A stretch of 64,000 nt of DNA from Halobiforma lacisalsi AJ5 (GTDB lineage: Archaea > Halobacteriota > Halobacteria > Halobacteriales > Natrialbaceae): contig NZ_CP019285.1 of the NCBI RefSeq assembly GCF_000226975.2, positions 2,480,001-2,544,000 of the forward strand. Direction: 5' to 3'. The translations under genes were made by a program, and so were the position numbers. A model generated the notes under the pieces. That model searched no databases. It was not told where the DNA came from and was given only the letters and a program-made list of their open reading frames with translations. Positions 25,162 to 34,892 of this stretch are shown piece after piece. The first letter of the stretch is position 1. Each line of letters opens with the position of its first letter.

Positions 25162-26754
25162 ATGAGAGGGTACTACGTCCGGTATCTACAGGTTCTCGTC
25201 CGGTTTCTCCCCGTCGCCATCGCCTTCCTCCGTGATCGTCGCCGGTTCCTGCTGTTCGGCCCATCCCGGCAGGTGACGACGGCGGTCCACCGCGAGCGTG
25301 CCAAACGACTGACCGATATCATGCTGGATCTCGGCCCCGCGTTCATCAAGGTGGGACAGGTGCTCTCGACGCGCCCCGACATCGTCCCCCCGACCTACGT
25401 CGAAGAGTTCGCTACCCTGCAGGACGAGGTTCCCGAAGACGCCGGCGGCGATCCGATGACCGTCGTCGAGGCGGAGCTCGGCGACGATCCAGCCGTCGAC
25501 CTCGAGACGCTCGAACCCGTCGCGGGCGGGTCGCTCGCGTTCGTCTACACGGCCGAGTTCGACTCCGACAGCGGACGGGAACGGATCGCACTGAAGGTGC
25601 GACGCCCGGGGCTCGTCTCGCTCGTCGAACGGGACCTGCGCGTCATCCGGGGATTCGTCCCGATCCTGGCGGCGTTCGCCGACGAGCGCCAGCGCTACTC
25701 GATCCGGAACCTCGCCGACGACTTCGAGGAGATCATCCTCCAGGAGTTGGACTTCGCCCGCGAGGCCTCGATCATGGCCGAGATCGGCGAGAACTTCGCG
25801 GACGAGGACCGGGTCGTCGTCCCCGAGACGTACGACGATCGCTGCTCGAAGCGGCTGGTGGCCATGGAGTACGTCGAAGGCCGAAAGATCACCGACGACG
25901 ACGCACTCGAGGCAGCCGGGATGGGCCGGACGGAGCTGGCGACGTTGATCGCCCGCACGTACCTCCGGATGGGGCTGGTCGACGGCGTGTTCCACGCGGA
26001 TCCTCACCCCGGAAACCTCGCCGTGACCGAAGGTGGACGGCTCGTGATCTACGATTACGGAATGAGCCAGCGGCTCACGCGCCAGGAACAGGACGAGATC
26101 ACCGACCTCTACCGGACGCTCGTCCGGCGGGACGTCGACGGCCTGTTGAACACGCTCATCGCCCTCGAGGTGCTGGACCCCGACGTCGACCGGGTCGCGG
26201 TCAGGCAGGTGCTCGAACTGGTGATCGAGAACCTCGAGGGCCGGGGCGACGTCACCTGGCGGCTGATCGTCACGGAACTGCTGTCGATGCTCCACGACTT
26301 TCCGTTCCGGATCCCGCCGAACGTCATGTTGCTCATGCGGGTAGGGACAGTCGGCGAGGGGGTCTGTCGGAGCCTCGACCCCGAGTTCGATTTCATCGCA
26401 GTGACGCGATCGTTTCTCGTCGACTACGGGTTCATCGAGAGCGAGTTCGAGGCGCTGCTCGAGGACGTGAAAGCGGATTTCCGGCGTTCCGCACCGGTCG
26501 TGGCGGGGCTACCGGCCCGGGCTGACGCCGTCCTCGGCCAACTCGAGCGGGGCGAACTCCTCGTCCGGACCGAGCCGGTCGAAGGGCCGACCGGCGGCGA
26601 TCCGGGCGTCGGGTACGCCGTCCTTGCGGCCGCGCTGTTCGTGACGGCTGGGCTGTTGACGTTCCAGGAGGGGGCGTACGAACTCCTGAGTCTCGCGGGG
26701 GCGCTGCTGGCGCTTGCCCAGTACCTTCGCGTCCGGTGGACGTCGGTGCCGTAA
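25162..26754 (+). CDS. ABC1/UbiB-family atypical kinase
   Basis: UbiB/ABC1 proteins are membrane-attached atypical kinases or ATPases linked to quinone and lipid metabolism. The 530-residue protein has the family N-terminal motif (LGPAFIKVGQVLSTRPDIVP, the KxGQ signature, ~residues 57-76), the Ala-rich loop AGGSLAFVYTAEF, the ATP-site Lys in IALKVRRPG, the metal motif HADPHPGN (~278-285) and YDYGMS in place of the DFG loop. Two hydrophobic helices at the C-terminus (VLAAALFVTAGLL and LLSLAGALLALAQYL) anchor it. Haloarchaea make menaquinone, so quinone-related work is a fair guess, not shown. Confidence 0.93.
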   Translation: MRGYYVRYLQVLVRFLPVAIAFLRDRRRFLLFGPSRQVTTAVHRERAKRLTDIMLDLGPAFIKVGQVLSTRPDIVPPTYVEEFATLQDEVPEDAGGDPMTVVEAELGDDPAVDLETLEPVAGGSLAFVYTAEFDSDSGRERIALKVRRPGLVSLVERDLRVIRGFVPILAAFADERQRYSIRNLADDFEEIILQELDFAREASIMAEIGENFADEDRVVVPETYDDRCSKRLVAMEYVEGRKITDDDALEAAGMGRTELATLIARTYLRMGLVDGVFHADPHPGNLAVTEGGRLVIYDYGMSQRLTRQEQDEITDLYRTLVRRDVDGLLNTLIALEVLDPDVDRVAVRQVLELVIENLEGRGDVTWRLIVTELLSMLHDFPFRIPPNVMLLMRVGTVGEGVCRSLDPEFDFIAVTRSFLVDYGFIESEFEALLEDVKADFRRSAPVVAGLPARADAVLGQLERGELLVRTEPVEGPTGGDPGVGYAVLAAALFVTAGLLTFQEGAYELLSLAGALLALAQYLRVRWTSVP

Positions 26755-27936
26755 CGCGCTCGAGTTAGTTTAGATCGGCCTCTGATAATAAACAATTCAG
26801 AGTTTAATAATGTATCTCGGCTTCAATCTGGATGGTATGTAGTAGCGTATGGACAAAAATAGTCATTCTACAGAGATTATTTTCATCGTCACAATAGGGC
26901 TGTCCGCAATAGAGACAATGCAGTCAAGTCGGAATCTATAACGACAAATCCCGGTCTAATGGGGATTTTCTCGTCGCTGTATTCGATGGTTGGATTGGCT
27001 GATCGTTCGACGGTCCAGTATTGATCAGTACAGCGTTATACTCCAATAGACTATATATTGTCTTGGCTATACTAAAATATAAACGCCTCAGATGTTCTTA
27101 TCGGATCGAATTCAGTTCGGGCAGTTCGAACTGCACGGATCTAGCGCCCCCGTCAACTTCACGTGACGTCGACCAGTAGGTGTGCCCACCTCGATGAGTG
27201 CCACAACGGCCGAAAACGGGGTTGGATCGATCGAGCAGCCGAACACTATTTGAGTATATCGAATTACACTGGTACTGTTGTAATCTACGGGCCGGGCACT
27301 CTCCGTCTCGGCTCGAGTGCGGAGACCACGGTCAGACCGCGGGAGGTCGCGGTCCCACGAGCAAGCCGAAGAGAACGGTACCCGCCCTCTTACAGGGGAG
27401 ATGCACACCGAGAAGTGAGAAGCGGAGTGGGTACGAACGGAAACCAGCAGAATTCGTTTGATTCTATCAAACCCTATATCGTGGCCGAGTCGTCTTTGGC
27501 GTGTTCGTGAGAAGGTAATATCGGCTATATCAGTGCCTTAACGCCGAGATATCGGTTATAGGGATGTAGTCTCACCACTTGCGGGTCCATCGTGTTCCCC
27601 ACTGAGTTTGGGTATATCAAATCAATCATATGGCGATTTTATCAGGCCTCTCGACCGGCGAATCCGGAGTTCTCTCGTTACGACCGCTATTCACGTTACG
27701 ATCGAGAACCTAGAGTGGACCGCCCGGATACCATCGGCCATTGGAGGCCGCTGCGTATCGACGAGCACTAACGCTCTCGAGAGCCGGGGACCACATTTTC
27801 GCCGTCCTCGAGGGTTGAGGGCCGACATCTCGACGAGACTCGTATCGGTAACCAGGGTCGGCGGAGTGTATTTGACTATTTTCAATCGGTGGGCAGATGA
27901 GGACAGTATAAGATGCTACTCTGCGTGCGTTCAAAT
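26755..27936. other. Long AT-rich intergenic region before arcR
   Basis: Almost 1.2 kb carries no gene I can support. The first ~350 bases are much richer in A/T than the surroundings, with runs such as ataataaacaattcag and ctatatattgtc. Short frames on both strands have poor composition. Such AT-rich islands in haloarchaea often mark acquired DNA, decayed genes or insertion points. The arcR promoter lies at the right end. Confidence 0.5.
27904..27911 (+). promoter_or_regulatory. arcR TATA-like box
   Basis: agtataag lies 26-33 bases upstream of the arcR ATG at 27937, a good position for a leaderless transcript. No Shine-Dalgarno is seen. Confidence 0.5.
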
Positions 27937-28725
27937 ATGAAACCGGACACGTCGGACGCGGACGAACCCCGCCAGATCAAATCCGTGCACAAAGCGATCG
28001 ACATCGTTCATGCGATCAAAGACAGGCGAGGCGCCACGTTACAGGAACTCACCGACGACCTGGAACTGACGAAATCGACGATATACACGTACCTGGCAAC
28101 GCTTCGCCAGGAGGGGATCGTAACCCAAGAGGACGACGGTACCTACCAGCTCGGATACTGGGTCATTCCCATCTCGAACTACGCACGTAACAACACCGAC
28201 CTCTATCGGATCGGGCGGGACGAAATCGACGAACTGGCCGACCAGACCCGTCACACCGCTCATCTGGTCACCGAATCGAACGGGAACCAGATCGTACTCT
28301 ACGAAGCGATGGGGGAAGATGCGGTGACCAGCGACTACCACCTCAGGATGCGAGAAACTCCGCGCCAACTCTACACGAGCGCGGCCGGCAAGTCCATACT
28401 CGCGTTTCTTCCCGAGGAGCGTCGGGACGAGTTGATCGCGCGGACGGAGTTCGACGACGACTCGAACGCGATCTCCGATCGGGGAACGCTCCGCGAGCAA
28501 CTGGCGGAGATCCGCGAACGGGGGTACGCGGTCAACGACGAAGAGGAGATCCGCGGGACCAGGTCCATCGGTGCACCGGTCCGTGGTCCGGGAGAAGCCG
28601 TCGCGGGTGCCGTCAGCGTCACCGCACCGAAAACTCGCCTGCAGAACGCACAGTTTACGGACGAGGTGCCGGAGCTGGTGATGGAGGCTGCAAACATCAT
28701 CGAAGTGAAAATAGAGACCGAGTAA
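27937..28725 (+). CDS. arcR: IclR-family regulator of arginine fermentation, ArcR
   Basis: The 262-residue protein has the IclR layout: an N-terminal winged helix (IKSVHKAIDIVHAIKDRRGA, LQELTDDLELTKSTIYTYL, LRQEGIVTQEDDGTYQLG) and a C-terminal effector domain (AHLVTESNGNQIVLYEAMGE, RQLYTSAAGKSILAFLPEE, RGYAVNDEEEIRGTRSIGAPV). In Halobacterium salinarum the gene order arcR-arcA-arcC-arcB is established and ArcR is an IclR-type regulator of that cluster; the same order here supports the name. The effector is not known. An upstream Met at 27913 would add 8 residues; the ATG at 27937 fits the TATA box. Confidence 0.9.
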   Translation: MKPDTSDADEPRQIKSVHKAIDIVHAIKDRRGATLQELTDDLELTKSTIYTYLATLRQEGIVTQEDDGTYQLGYWVIPISNYARNNTDLYRIGRDEIDELADQTRHTAHLVTESNGNQIVLYEAMGEDAVTSDYHLRMRETPRQLYTSAAGKSILAFLPEERRDELIARTEFDDDSNAISDRGTLREQLAEIRERGYAVNDEEEIRGTRSIGAPVRGPGEAVAGAVSVTAPKTRLQNAQFTDEVPELVMEAANIIEVKIETE

Positions 28726-28804
28726 CACGGTAAGTCGGATAAACGGCTGTATATTTCAGCGATGCATTTACGTACTTGTTGTCGAAACACCTAGCTGAAT
28801 TCCC

Positions 28805-30265
28805 ATGAGTAATCAATCCCCGAAGCACACGGACGACCTTCCGAAAGTACAGGCTACCGCCGAGTGGGACCCACTGCAGGCGGTTCGGATGCATCTTCCG
28901 GGTACCGAAACGTTCGTCGGGATCATGGACCCCGAACCGAACCTTTTCCTCGACGACTTCTCGCTCGTCGAGGCCCAACGGGAACATCTCAGCCTCTCTC
29001 GGGACCTTGAGGAAGCACTGCCCGTGGACGACCCGATCCATTACCTCCACGACGACCTCGCCAAGGGCGGCGGGATGAGCGCGCTGCTCTCGTCGCGTGT
29101 CGACTTCGATCTCAGCGAACTCGAGGAAGAGGTCCGGGTGAATCGGCGGGACGAATTGTGGTCGCGACTGCACGAGCTCAACCCGCATACACAGATACAG
29201 GCCGTCCTGGGCAACGCGAAGGTCATTCGGCATCGGGCCGACGCCGAGGAGGACGTCCCCGGGTCGAACCCCGACCGCTGGGACACGACGAGCGTCCAAC
29301 TCGAACAGCCACTGACGAACATGTACTTCCAGCGGGACCAGCAGTTCGTCACCCAGAAGGGGGTCGTCCTCTGTTCGATGAAAGAGGACACGCGCAAGCC
29401 CGAGGTCGACATCGCTCGCGCGTCCTGGAAAGCCCTCGACGGGAACCAGTTCGACGTTGACATCGTCGCGGACCTGAGCCAGGTACACGAACACGACGTC
29501 ACGGAGCACGTCCCGGAACGGGACGACATCCAGTCGACCGAGGTACTCGTCGAAGGCGGCGACTTCTATCCCGCCGGCGAGTTCTCGCTCCTCGGGGTCT
29601 CGGCGAAGGTTCCGGAAGGCGCTGCGTATCCGGAACATGACATCGCGGAGGACGACACCGAGTACGTCCATCGGACCACTTACGCGGCCGGTCATCGCCT
29701 CCTGATGGACGACGCGTTCGGTGCGCCGGAAGTCGGACTCGTTCGCGCACCGTTCGAAGCCGCTCAGGAGAACAAGGACGACGACAACGGCGAAGTCGAG
29801 ATGGACATCATGCATCTCGATACGTGGTTCAACTTCGTCGACGAGGACCTCGCCGTGGCGCACAAGGAACTCGTGGACAACACGACTCTCGACGTGTATC
29901 GCCGGACCGACGACGGCGAAAAGCCGTACGTCCTGGATCGGTCGGACGCGAACTTCGGCGACTACCTGCGCGAGAAGGGCTTCGAGATCGTCGACGTCTA
30001 CGACTACGTCGATCCGGACCATCCGGACGTCGACACGGCACTGAAGGCGATCACGAACTTCCTGACGCTCGGCCCGCGTAAGATCCTGCCCGTCCGCTTC
30101 ACGGAGGACGACGACTGTGTCATGCACCAGTTCGTGACGGGGCTGCAGGAGGACTACGACGTGACGGTCGTTCCCGACGGCGAAGGTCGGAAGATCATCA
30201 ACCTCCGGGCGGGGTACGGTGCGATTCACTGCATGACGACGCCGCTCCGTCGCGCTCCGAAGTAA
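28805..30265 (+). CDS. arcA: Arginine deiminase
   Basis: ArcA converts arginine to citrulline and ammonia, the first step of arginine fermentation. The 486-residue protein is longer than the ~410-residue bacterial enzymes, as expected of the haloarchaeal type. Visible features are QLEQPLTNMYFQRDQQFVTQ (substrate Asp region), VEGGDFYP (the Glu-Gly-Gly-Asp motif), the His in EYVHRTTYAAGHRL and the nucleophile Cys near residue 476 in GAIHCMTTPLRR. The next gene of the pathway lies 303 bases downstream, after a T-rich stretch that could end transcription. Confidence 0.95.
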   Translation: MSNQSPKHTDDLPKVQATAEWDPLQAVRMHLPGTETFVGIMDPEPNLFLDDFSLVEAQREHLSLSRDLEEALPVDDPIHYLHDDLAKGGGMSALLSSRVDFDLSELEEEVRVNRRDELWSRLHELNPHTQIQAVLGNAKVIRHRADAEEDVPGSNPDRWDTTSVQLEQPLTNMYFQRDQQFVTQKGVVLCSMKEDTRKPEVDIARASWKALDGNQFDVDIVADLSQVHEHDVTEHVPERDDIQSTEVLVEGGDFYPAGEFSLLGVSAKVPEGAAYPEHDIAEDDTEYVHRTTYAAGHRLLMDDAFGAPEVGLVRAPFEAAQENKDDDNGEVEMDIMHLDTWFNFVDEDLAVAHKELVDNTTLDVYRRTDDGEKPYVLDRSDANFGDYLREKGFEIVDVYDYVDPDHPDVDTALKAITNFLTLGPRKILPVRFTEDDDCVMHQFVTGLQEDYDVTVVPDGEGRKIINLRAGYGAIHCMTTPLRRAPK

Positions 30266-30568
30266 CGTCTCATCGAGCAACGTCAGAGGCACGGTCGTCG
30301 GTGTTCCCCCTCGTCTGCGTTCGTCGTGATCCCTGCACCGCTACTCGGTCGCCGTTCTTTATGACCCCGGCACAGCCGCTCGTTTTTGTTTTTCCCCACT
30401 GGGCTTCGGACGTCCAGTAGCCTTCGACGTCACAGGAAGCCAAAACGCCGCTGTGGGGACACAGTATCTGTACTCGGGCTACTCACACGTCCTGCGAGCG
30501 TTCGTCACACCGACGCCTGAGAATCAGCATAAGAGTTTTCTGCCACCTGGAGAGAGTTGCAAGTACCC
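30266..30568. other. Gap between arcA and arcC
   Basis: 303 bases with no gene. It holds the T-rich stop signal at 30384 and a possible arcC promoter (gcataagag, 30527-30535, 34-42 bases upstream of the ATG). Confidence 0.4.
30384..30398 (+). terminator. T-rich transcription stop signal after arcA
   Basis: gtttttgtttttccc, 120-130 bases after the arcA stop, resembles archaeal oligo-T terminators. It implies that arcA and arcC can be separate transcripts. Confidence 0.45.
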
Positions 30569-31492
30569 ATGAGCTATACAGTCGTAGCTCTGGGTGGGAA
30601 CGCCCTACTCAGAGGTGGCGAAGGATCGATAGAAGACCAGCGAGAGACGATTCGTGAAACCGCTCCACACTTTGCGGATCTCCGCGAGCGTGGCCACGAA
30701 CTCGTCTTCGCCCATGGTAACGGCCCCCAGGTCGGCCAGCTGCTCCTGCAAAACGAAGAGTCGGACACTGCCGCGGAGAAGCCACTCGATGTCCTCGGTG
30801 CCGAATCGCAGGCGCAGATCGGCTACCTCCTCCAGCAGCAACTCCGTGAGGAACTCGGCGAAACGCCCGCGACCGTCATTACGCAGACGCTCGTCGACGA
30901 AGCCGATCCGGCATTCGACGACCCCACGAAGCGGATCGGCCCGTTCTACGACGAAGCCGAAGCCGAAGAGAAGGACTTCCCGGTCAAGCAGGACACGAAC
31001 GGTAACGGCGAGGTCGGCTACCGGCGTGTCGTTCCGTCCCCGCAACCGATCGAAATCATCGAGTCGGAACGTATCCAGACGCTCGTGGAAACCGGCAAGC
31101 CAGTGATCAGCGTCGGCGGCGGCGGCGTTCCCGTCGTTGAAGAGGGCAACGGCCTCTCCGGTGTCGAAGCTGTCATCGACAAGGACCGCGCCGCACAGGT
31201 GCTCGCGACTGATATCGAAGCCGACGAGTTCCTAGTGTTGACCGACGTCGAAGCGGTCTATCGGAACTTCGGGACCGACGACCAGGAACGACTCGATCAG
31301 CTCACCGTCGACGAAGCGGCAGACCTCCTCGAGGCCGGCGAGTTCGGTGAAGGCAGTATGGCACCGAAGGTCGAGGCCTGTATCGAATTCGTCGAAAACG
31401 GTGGCGAGCGAGCGATCATCACGGCCCCGGAAACCGCGACCGAGGCGCTTGACGATGAAACCGGCACGACGATCGTGCCGGCGGACCGATAA
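30569..31492 (+). CDS. arcC: Carbamate kinase
   Basis: ArcC makes ATP from ADP and carbamoyl phosphate, the energy-yielding step of arginine fermentation. The 307-residue product starts MSYTVVALGGNALLRGGEG and shows FAHGNGPQVGQLLLQNE, KRIGPFYDEAEA, VVPSPQPIEI, ISVGGGGVPVV and IDKDRAAQVLA, all standard for the amino-acid-kinase fold of carbamate kinases. The ATG at 30569 is used; a Met four codons upstream is not supported. It ends 56 bases before arcB. Confidence 0.96.
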   Translation: MSYTVVALGGNALLRGGEGSIEDQRETIRETAPHFADLRERGHELVFAHGNGPQVGQLLLQNEESDTAAEKPLDVLGAESQAQIGYLLQQQLREELGETPATVITQTLVDEADPAFDDPTKRIGPFYDEAEAEEKDFPVKQDTNGNGEVGYRRVVPSPQPIEIIESERIQTLVETGKPVISVGGGGVPVVEEGNGLSGVEAVIDKDRAAQVLATDIEADEFLVLTDVEAVYRNFGTDDQERLDQLTVDEAADLLEAGEFGEGSMAPKVEACIEFVENGGERAIITAPETATEALDDETGTTIVPADR

Positions 31493-31517
31493 CCGATAAG
31501 TGAGAATAGCCGAAGAA

Positions 31518-31525
31518 CTAAATAC
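31518..31525 (+). promoter_or_regulatory. arcB TATA-like box
   Basis: ctaaatac, 24-31 bases upstream of the ATG at 31549. The 56-base arcC-arcB gap is A-rich and has no Shine-Dalgarno, pointing to a leaderless arcB mRNA in addition to any readthrough. Confidence 0.5.
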
Positions 31526-31548
31526 CAGACCAAAACAAACACAAACCG

Positions 31549-32436
31549 ATGCAGCATCTCATAGACCTCAACGACGTCACAACGGAAGAGATCGAGCAGT
31601 TGTTCGAACTGACTGACGAAATGAAGGAGAACCCCGACGAGTTCTCCGCCGTAATGGACAACAAGACCCTCGTGATGCTGTTCGCGAAGCCGTCGACGCG
31701 GACGCGCCTGTCTTTCGAGACGGGAATGACTCAGCTCGGGGGCCACGGAATCTTCTTCGAGATGGGGTCCTCTCAGCTCAGCCGCGGAGAACCCATCTCG
31801 GACGTCAGTCAGGTCATGTCTCGGTACGAGGACGCCATCATGGCCCGTCTGTTCGATCACGAGGAAATGATCGAACTGGCCGAGAACGCCGACGTGCCGG
31901 TCGTCAACGGACTGACTGACCTCCTCCACCCGTGTCAGGCTCTGACCGACCTGTACACCCTCCACGAAAAGGACCGTCTCGACACGATCGCGTTCGTTGG
32001 CGACGGGAACAACGTCGCCCACTCGCTGATGCAGGCGTCCGCGAAGATGGACGTCGACTGTCGCATCGCCACTCCCGAAGGTATGGAGCCCGACGAGGAG
32101 ATCCAGGAACGCGTCAGCGATGCTGACGTGACGGTCACCAACGACCCGTACGAGGCAGTCGACGGCGCGACCGCCGTCTACAGCGACGTCTTCGTCAGCA
32201 TGGGCGAGGAAGACGAGCGCGAGGAGAAACTCGCCGAGTTCGACGGCTTCCAGGTCGACCAGGATCTCATGGACGCTGCTCGCGACGACGCCGTCTTCAT
32301 GCACTGCCTCCCGGCCCACCGTGGCGAGGAGGTTACGGCTGAGGTCGCCGACGGTCCCCAGTCGGTGATCTTCGACCAGGCCGAAAACCGCATGCACGTC
32401 CAGAAGGCCATCCTCCATACGCTGGTCAACGAATAA
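31549..32436 (+). CDS. arcB: Ornithine carbamoyltransferase (catabolic)
   Basis: In the fermentative direction ArcB splits citrulline with phosphate to ornithine and carbamoyl phosphate. The carbamoyl-phosphate motif is S49-T-R-T-R53, the ornithine-site motifs are HPCQ (127-130) and HCLP (252-255), and VGDGNNVAHSLM marks the second domain. The 295-residue length is normal. Placement directly after arcC supports a catabolic rather than biosynthetic role. Confidence 0.95.
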   Translation: MQHLIDLNDVTTEEIEQLFELTDEMKENPDEFSAVMDNKTLVMLFAKPSTRTRLSFETGMTQLGGHGIFFEMGSSQLSRGEPISDVSQVMSRYEDAIMARLFDHEEMIELAENADVPVVNGLTDLLHPCQALTDLYTLHEKDRLDTIAFVGDGNNVAHSLMQASAKMDVDCRIATPEGMEPDEEIQERVSDADVTVTNDPYEAVDGATAVYSDVFVSMGEEDEREEKLAEFDGFQVDQDLMDAARDDAVFMHCLPAHRGEEVTAEVADGPQSVIFDQAENRMHVQKAILHTLVNE

Positions 32437-33056
32437 GTCCGGATCTCCCCTCGAACACCGACGGAAGCGGTCGAAACAAAACGCGTCGACATCCATCCCC
32501 AACCCACTTTTCGGCTACAGCGCGCGTCGTGTGTAGCCACGGCACGGAGCCCCTCGAACCCGGTACCCACTTTCGACTTTGGCGATTCGCTCTCACGATC
32601 GAGGACCGACTGGACCACACCGAGCTCCCGGTGTGTCCCTGAGACTGTCCGTCGCTGGGACGGCACGTACCCCGAACCTGTTCTCGAGGGGGCACGGACA
32701 TTCTCGAGAACCGGAACGATTGGTGTCGTCGTCCATCGCCGTCGATAGAGTGAACTCGAACTCCTGCCTGATCCTACCCAATTACCGCACGTTAATATAT
32801 ATCTATCAGCTACTGATATCGGAAGGCGTCGTGATCGATGCTCGCCCTGTGAGAGAGTGTGTGTCAAGCAGAGCCGTTCTGATGGATTCTGAGGGATTAT
32901 TATTGGAAATCACTACCTACCGAAATAGGAATCAGCGGTAGTTTTATCCTAGCCTGAGATAAAGACCGAAGTGTAGGCAACGAGACCCTGATCAGAGCGT
33001 CGTAAGTGACGGCGAACCGATCAGTAACCACCTCACCGAAACAACAGGTAATCACA
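32437..33056. other. Intergenic region between arcB and the NhaC-family gene
   Basis: 620 bases with no supported gene; short frames have poor composition. An AT-rich core lies at 32788-32825 and another at 32890-32965, which includes tagttttatcc, a possible promoter about 110 bases upstream of the transporter gene. Confidence 0.4.
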
Positions 33057-34514
33057 ATGGTAGATTTCGAACCGAAAAGTTACGAGGATTTCGATCCCGA
33101 ACGGCGACCGTCGTTCGGTGAAGCACTGTTACCGATAGCCGGGATGATCATGTTCCTGGCTGTCGGTATCGTCTATCTCGGGCTCGACGCACAGATGCCC
33201 CTGCTCTGGGGGATCGCCTTCATCGGGCTCATCGCACGATACCACTGGGGGTACTCGTGGGACGAACTCTTCGACGGTATCTCGAACAGTATCGTGATGG
33301 GACTCGGGGCGATCTTCATCCTCTTCGTGATTTATATGTTGATCGCCTCGTGGATCGACGCCGGGACCATCCCCTTCATCATGTACTGGGGGCTCGAGTT
33401 CCTCACGCCGAGCGTCTTCGTCCCGCTTGCCGCACTCCTTTCGTTCGTGGTCGCGATGGCGGTCGGGTCTTCCTGGACCACGGCGGGTTCGCTCGGTATC
33501 GCACTGGTCGGTATCGGCGCCGGGCTCGGCATTCCCGAGCCGTTGACCGCCGGTGCGATCCTGTCGGGCGTCTACATGGGTGACAAACAGTCGCCGCTGT
33601 CGGACACCACCCTGCTCGCGTCCGGTGTCAGTAACGTCGATCTGTGGGACCACGTTCGCGGGATGTTCCCGAACACGATCATCATCGGCGTCATCTCGCT
33701 CGTGCTGTACACGATCCTCGGGCTCACCGCCGATACAGGTGGCGCTGGAGACGCGGCCGGACAGGTCGCCGAAATTCAGGGTGCCCTCGCCGGCACGTAC
33801 GAACTGTCCGTTCTCGTCCTGATTCCCCTGATCATCACGTTCGGGTTCGCGATCGCGGGCTATCCCGCACTGCCGGCGCTCGGTGCTGGCGTGTTCTCCG
33901 GTGCTGGTGTCTCGGTCCTCATTCAGGGCCGTGGATTCGCCGAAGCGTGGGATATCATCCACTACGGTACCGGTCCCGAAACCGGCGTCGAACTGGTCAA
34001 CGAACTCCTCGCGAGCGGTGGCCTCAACGGCTCGATCTGGGTCATCACCATCGTCTTCGGTGCCCTGTCGATCGGTGGGCTGCTAGAGATCACGGGCGTG
34101 CTGGCGGTACTTGCCCACAACACTGCCAAAGCCGTCCGCGGCGTCGGGAGTGCAACGCTCGCAACCGCCATCGGTCCGCTCCTGATGAACGTCCTCACGG
34201 CCGACCAGTACATGTCCATCGTTGTGCCGGGCATGACGTTCCGCGACCTCCACGACGAATACGACCTCGACGGGACGAGCCTCTCCCGGACTCTCGAGGA
34301 GACGGGTACCGTCTCGGAGGCGATGATCCCGTGGAACTCCGGGGGCGTCTTCATGGCTGCCGCACTGGGCGTGCCCGTGCTTAGCTACCTCCCGTACTTC
34401 TTCGTGGGGCTGCTGTCGCCGATCCTGGTCGTCATCATGGGCTTCACCGGGTGGAAGATGTACATGAAGGAACCGGAAGAACCGACGGAGCAGCCGGCCG
34501 AAGCGGTCGCGTAA
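33057..34514 (+). CDS. NhaC-family antiporter, candidate arginine/ornithine exchanger
   Basis: The 485-residue protein has about twelve membrane helices and NhaC-family motifs such as [41 protein letters not shown] and the late [20 protein letters not shown]. NhaC-family members are called Na+/H+ antiporters, but the family also includes amino-acid and organic-acid exchangers. Directly downstream of arcB, an arginine/ornithine antiporter (ArcD role) is the natural missing part of the cluster; this is inference from context, and the exchanged ions or solutes are not visible. An upstream Met at 33006 is less likely because that segment looks noncoding. Confidence 0.85.
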   Translation: MVDFEPKSYEDFDPERRPSFGEALLPIAGMIMFLAVGIVYLGLDAQMPLLWGIAFIGLIARYHWGYSWDELFDGISNSIVMGLGAIFILFVIYMLIASWIDAGTIPFIMYWGLEFLTPSVFVPLAALLSFVVAMAVGSSWTTAGSLGIALVGIGAGLGIPEPLTAGAILSGVYMGDKQSPLSDTTLLASGVSNVDLWDHVRGMFPNTIIIGVISLVLYTILGLTADTGGAGDAAGQVAEIQGALAGTYELSVLVLIPLIITFGFAIAGYPALPALGAGVFSGAGVSVLIQGRGFAEAWDIIHYGTGPETGVELVNELLASGGLNGSIWVITIVFGALSIGGLLEITGVLAVLAHNTAKAVRGVGSATLATAIGPLLMNVLTADQYMSIVVPGMTFRDLHDEYDLDGTSLSRTLEETGTVSEAMIPWNSGGVFMAAALGVPVLSYLPYFFVGLLSPILVVIMGFTGWKMYMKEPEEPTEQPAEAVA

Positions 34515-34892
34515 CGCTTCGGACCTTTTTCCGGTTTTTTCTTTCTGCTGGTTACCCCTTCCTCGAGATTTAGAAACAAGACCCGCCATATGTGGGCGCG
34601 CTCCTGTACGACAGTTAGTATATGAAAAATTTTATAATATGATATCTTATTACTTCGTCTTCATCCGATTCAATACACCCACCAAATAGGTTCCAATGCC
34701 CGAATAACGGTATTTATCTCTCGAATACTACTTACTACATTTTGTCTATTTCCGATTTTGGTCCCTATTCTATAATTAGTGGGAGCTGGAACTGGAAGTG
34801 CACGAGTAACGAATGTCAACCCCGTCTACTGACGACGGACCGGCGACAAACCGGCACCGTAACGAAAACGGTCGAAGGAGGAGCCGAGCGAC
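34515..34892. other. AT-rich gap between convergent genes
   Basis: 378 bases between the convergent transporter and argS genes. No gene seen. The stretch 34615-34790 is unusually AT-rich (for example tatgaaaaattttataata), apart from the terminator. Confidence 0.45.
34526..34545 (+). terminator. T-rich stop signal after the NhaC-family gene
   Basis: cctttttccggttttttctt, beginning 12 bases after the stop codon; two T-runs as in archaeal terminators. Confidence 0.55.

Noticed and set aside
27608-27940. 110-codon frame before arcR
   Set aside because: It is without recognisable features, in an AT-rich gene desert, and overlaps the arcR start.
28697-30292. 531-codon frame antisense to arcA
   Set aside because: arcA has complete active-site motifs; the antisense product has none.
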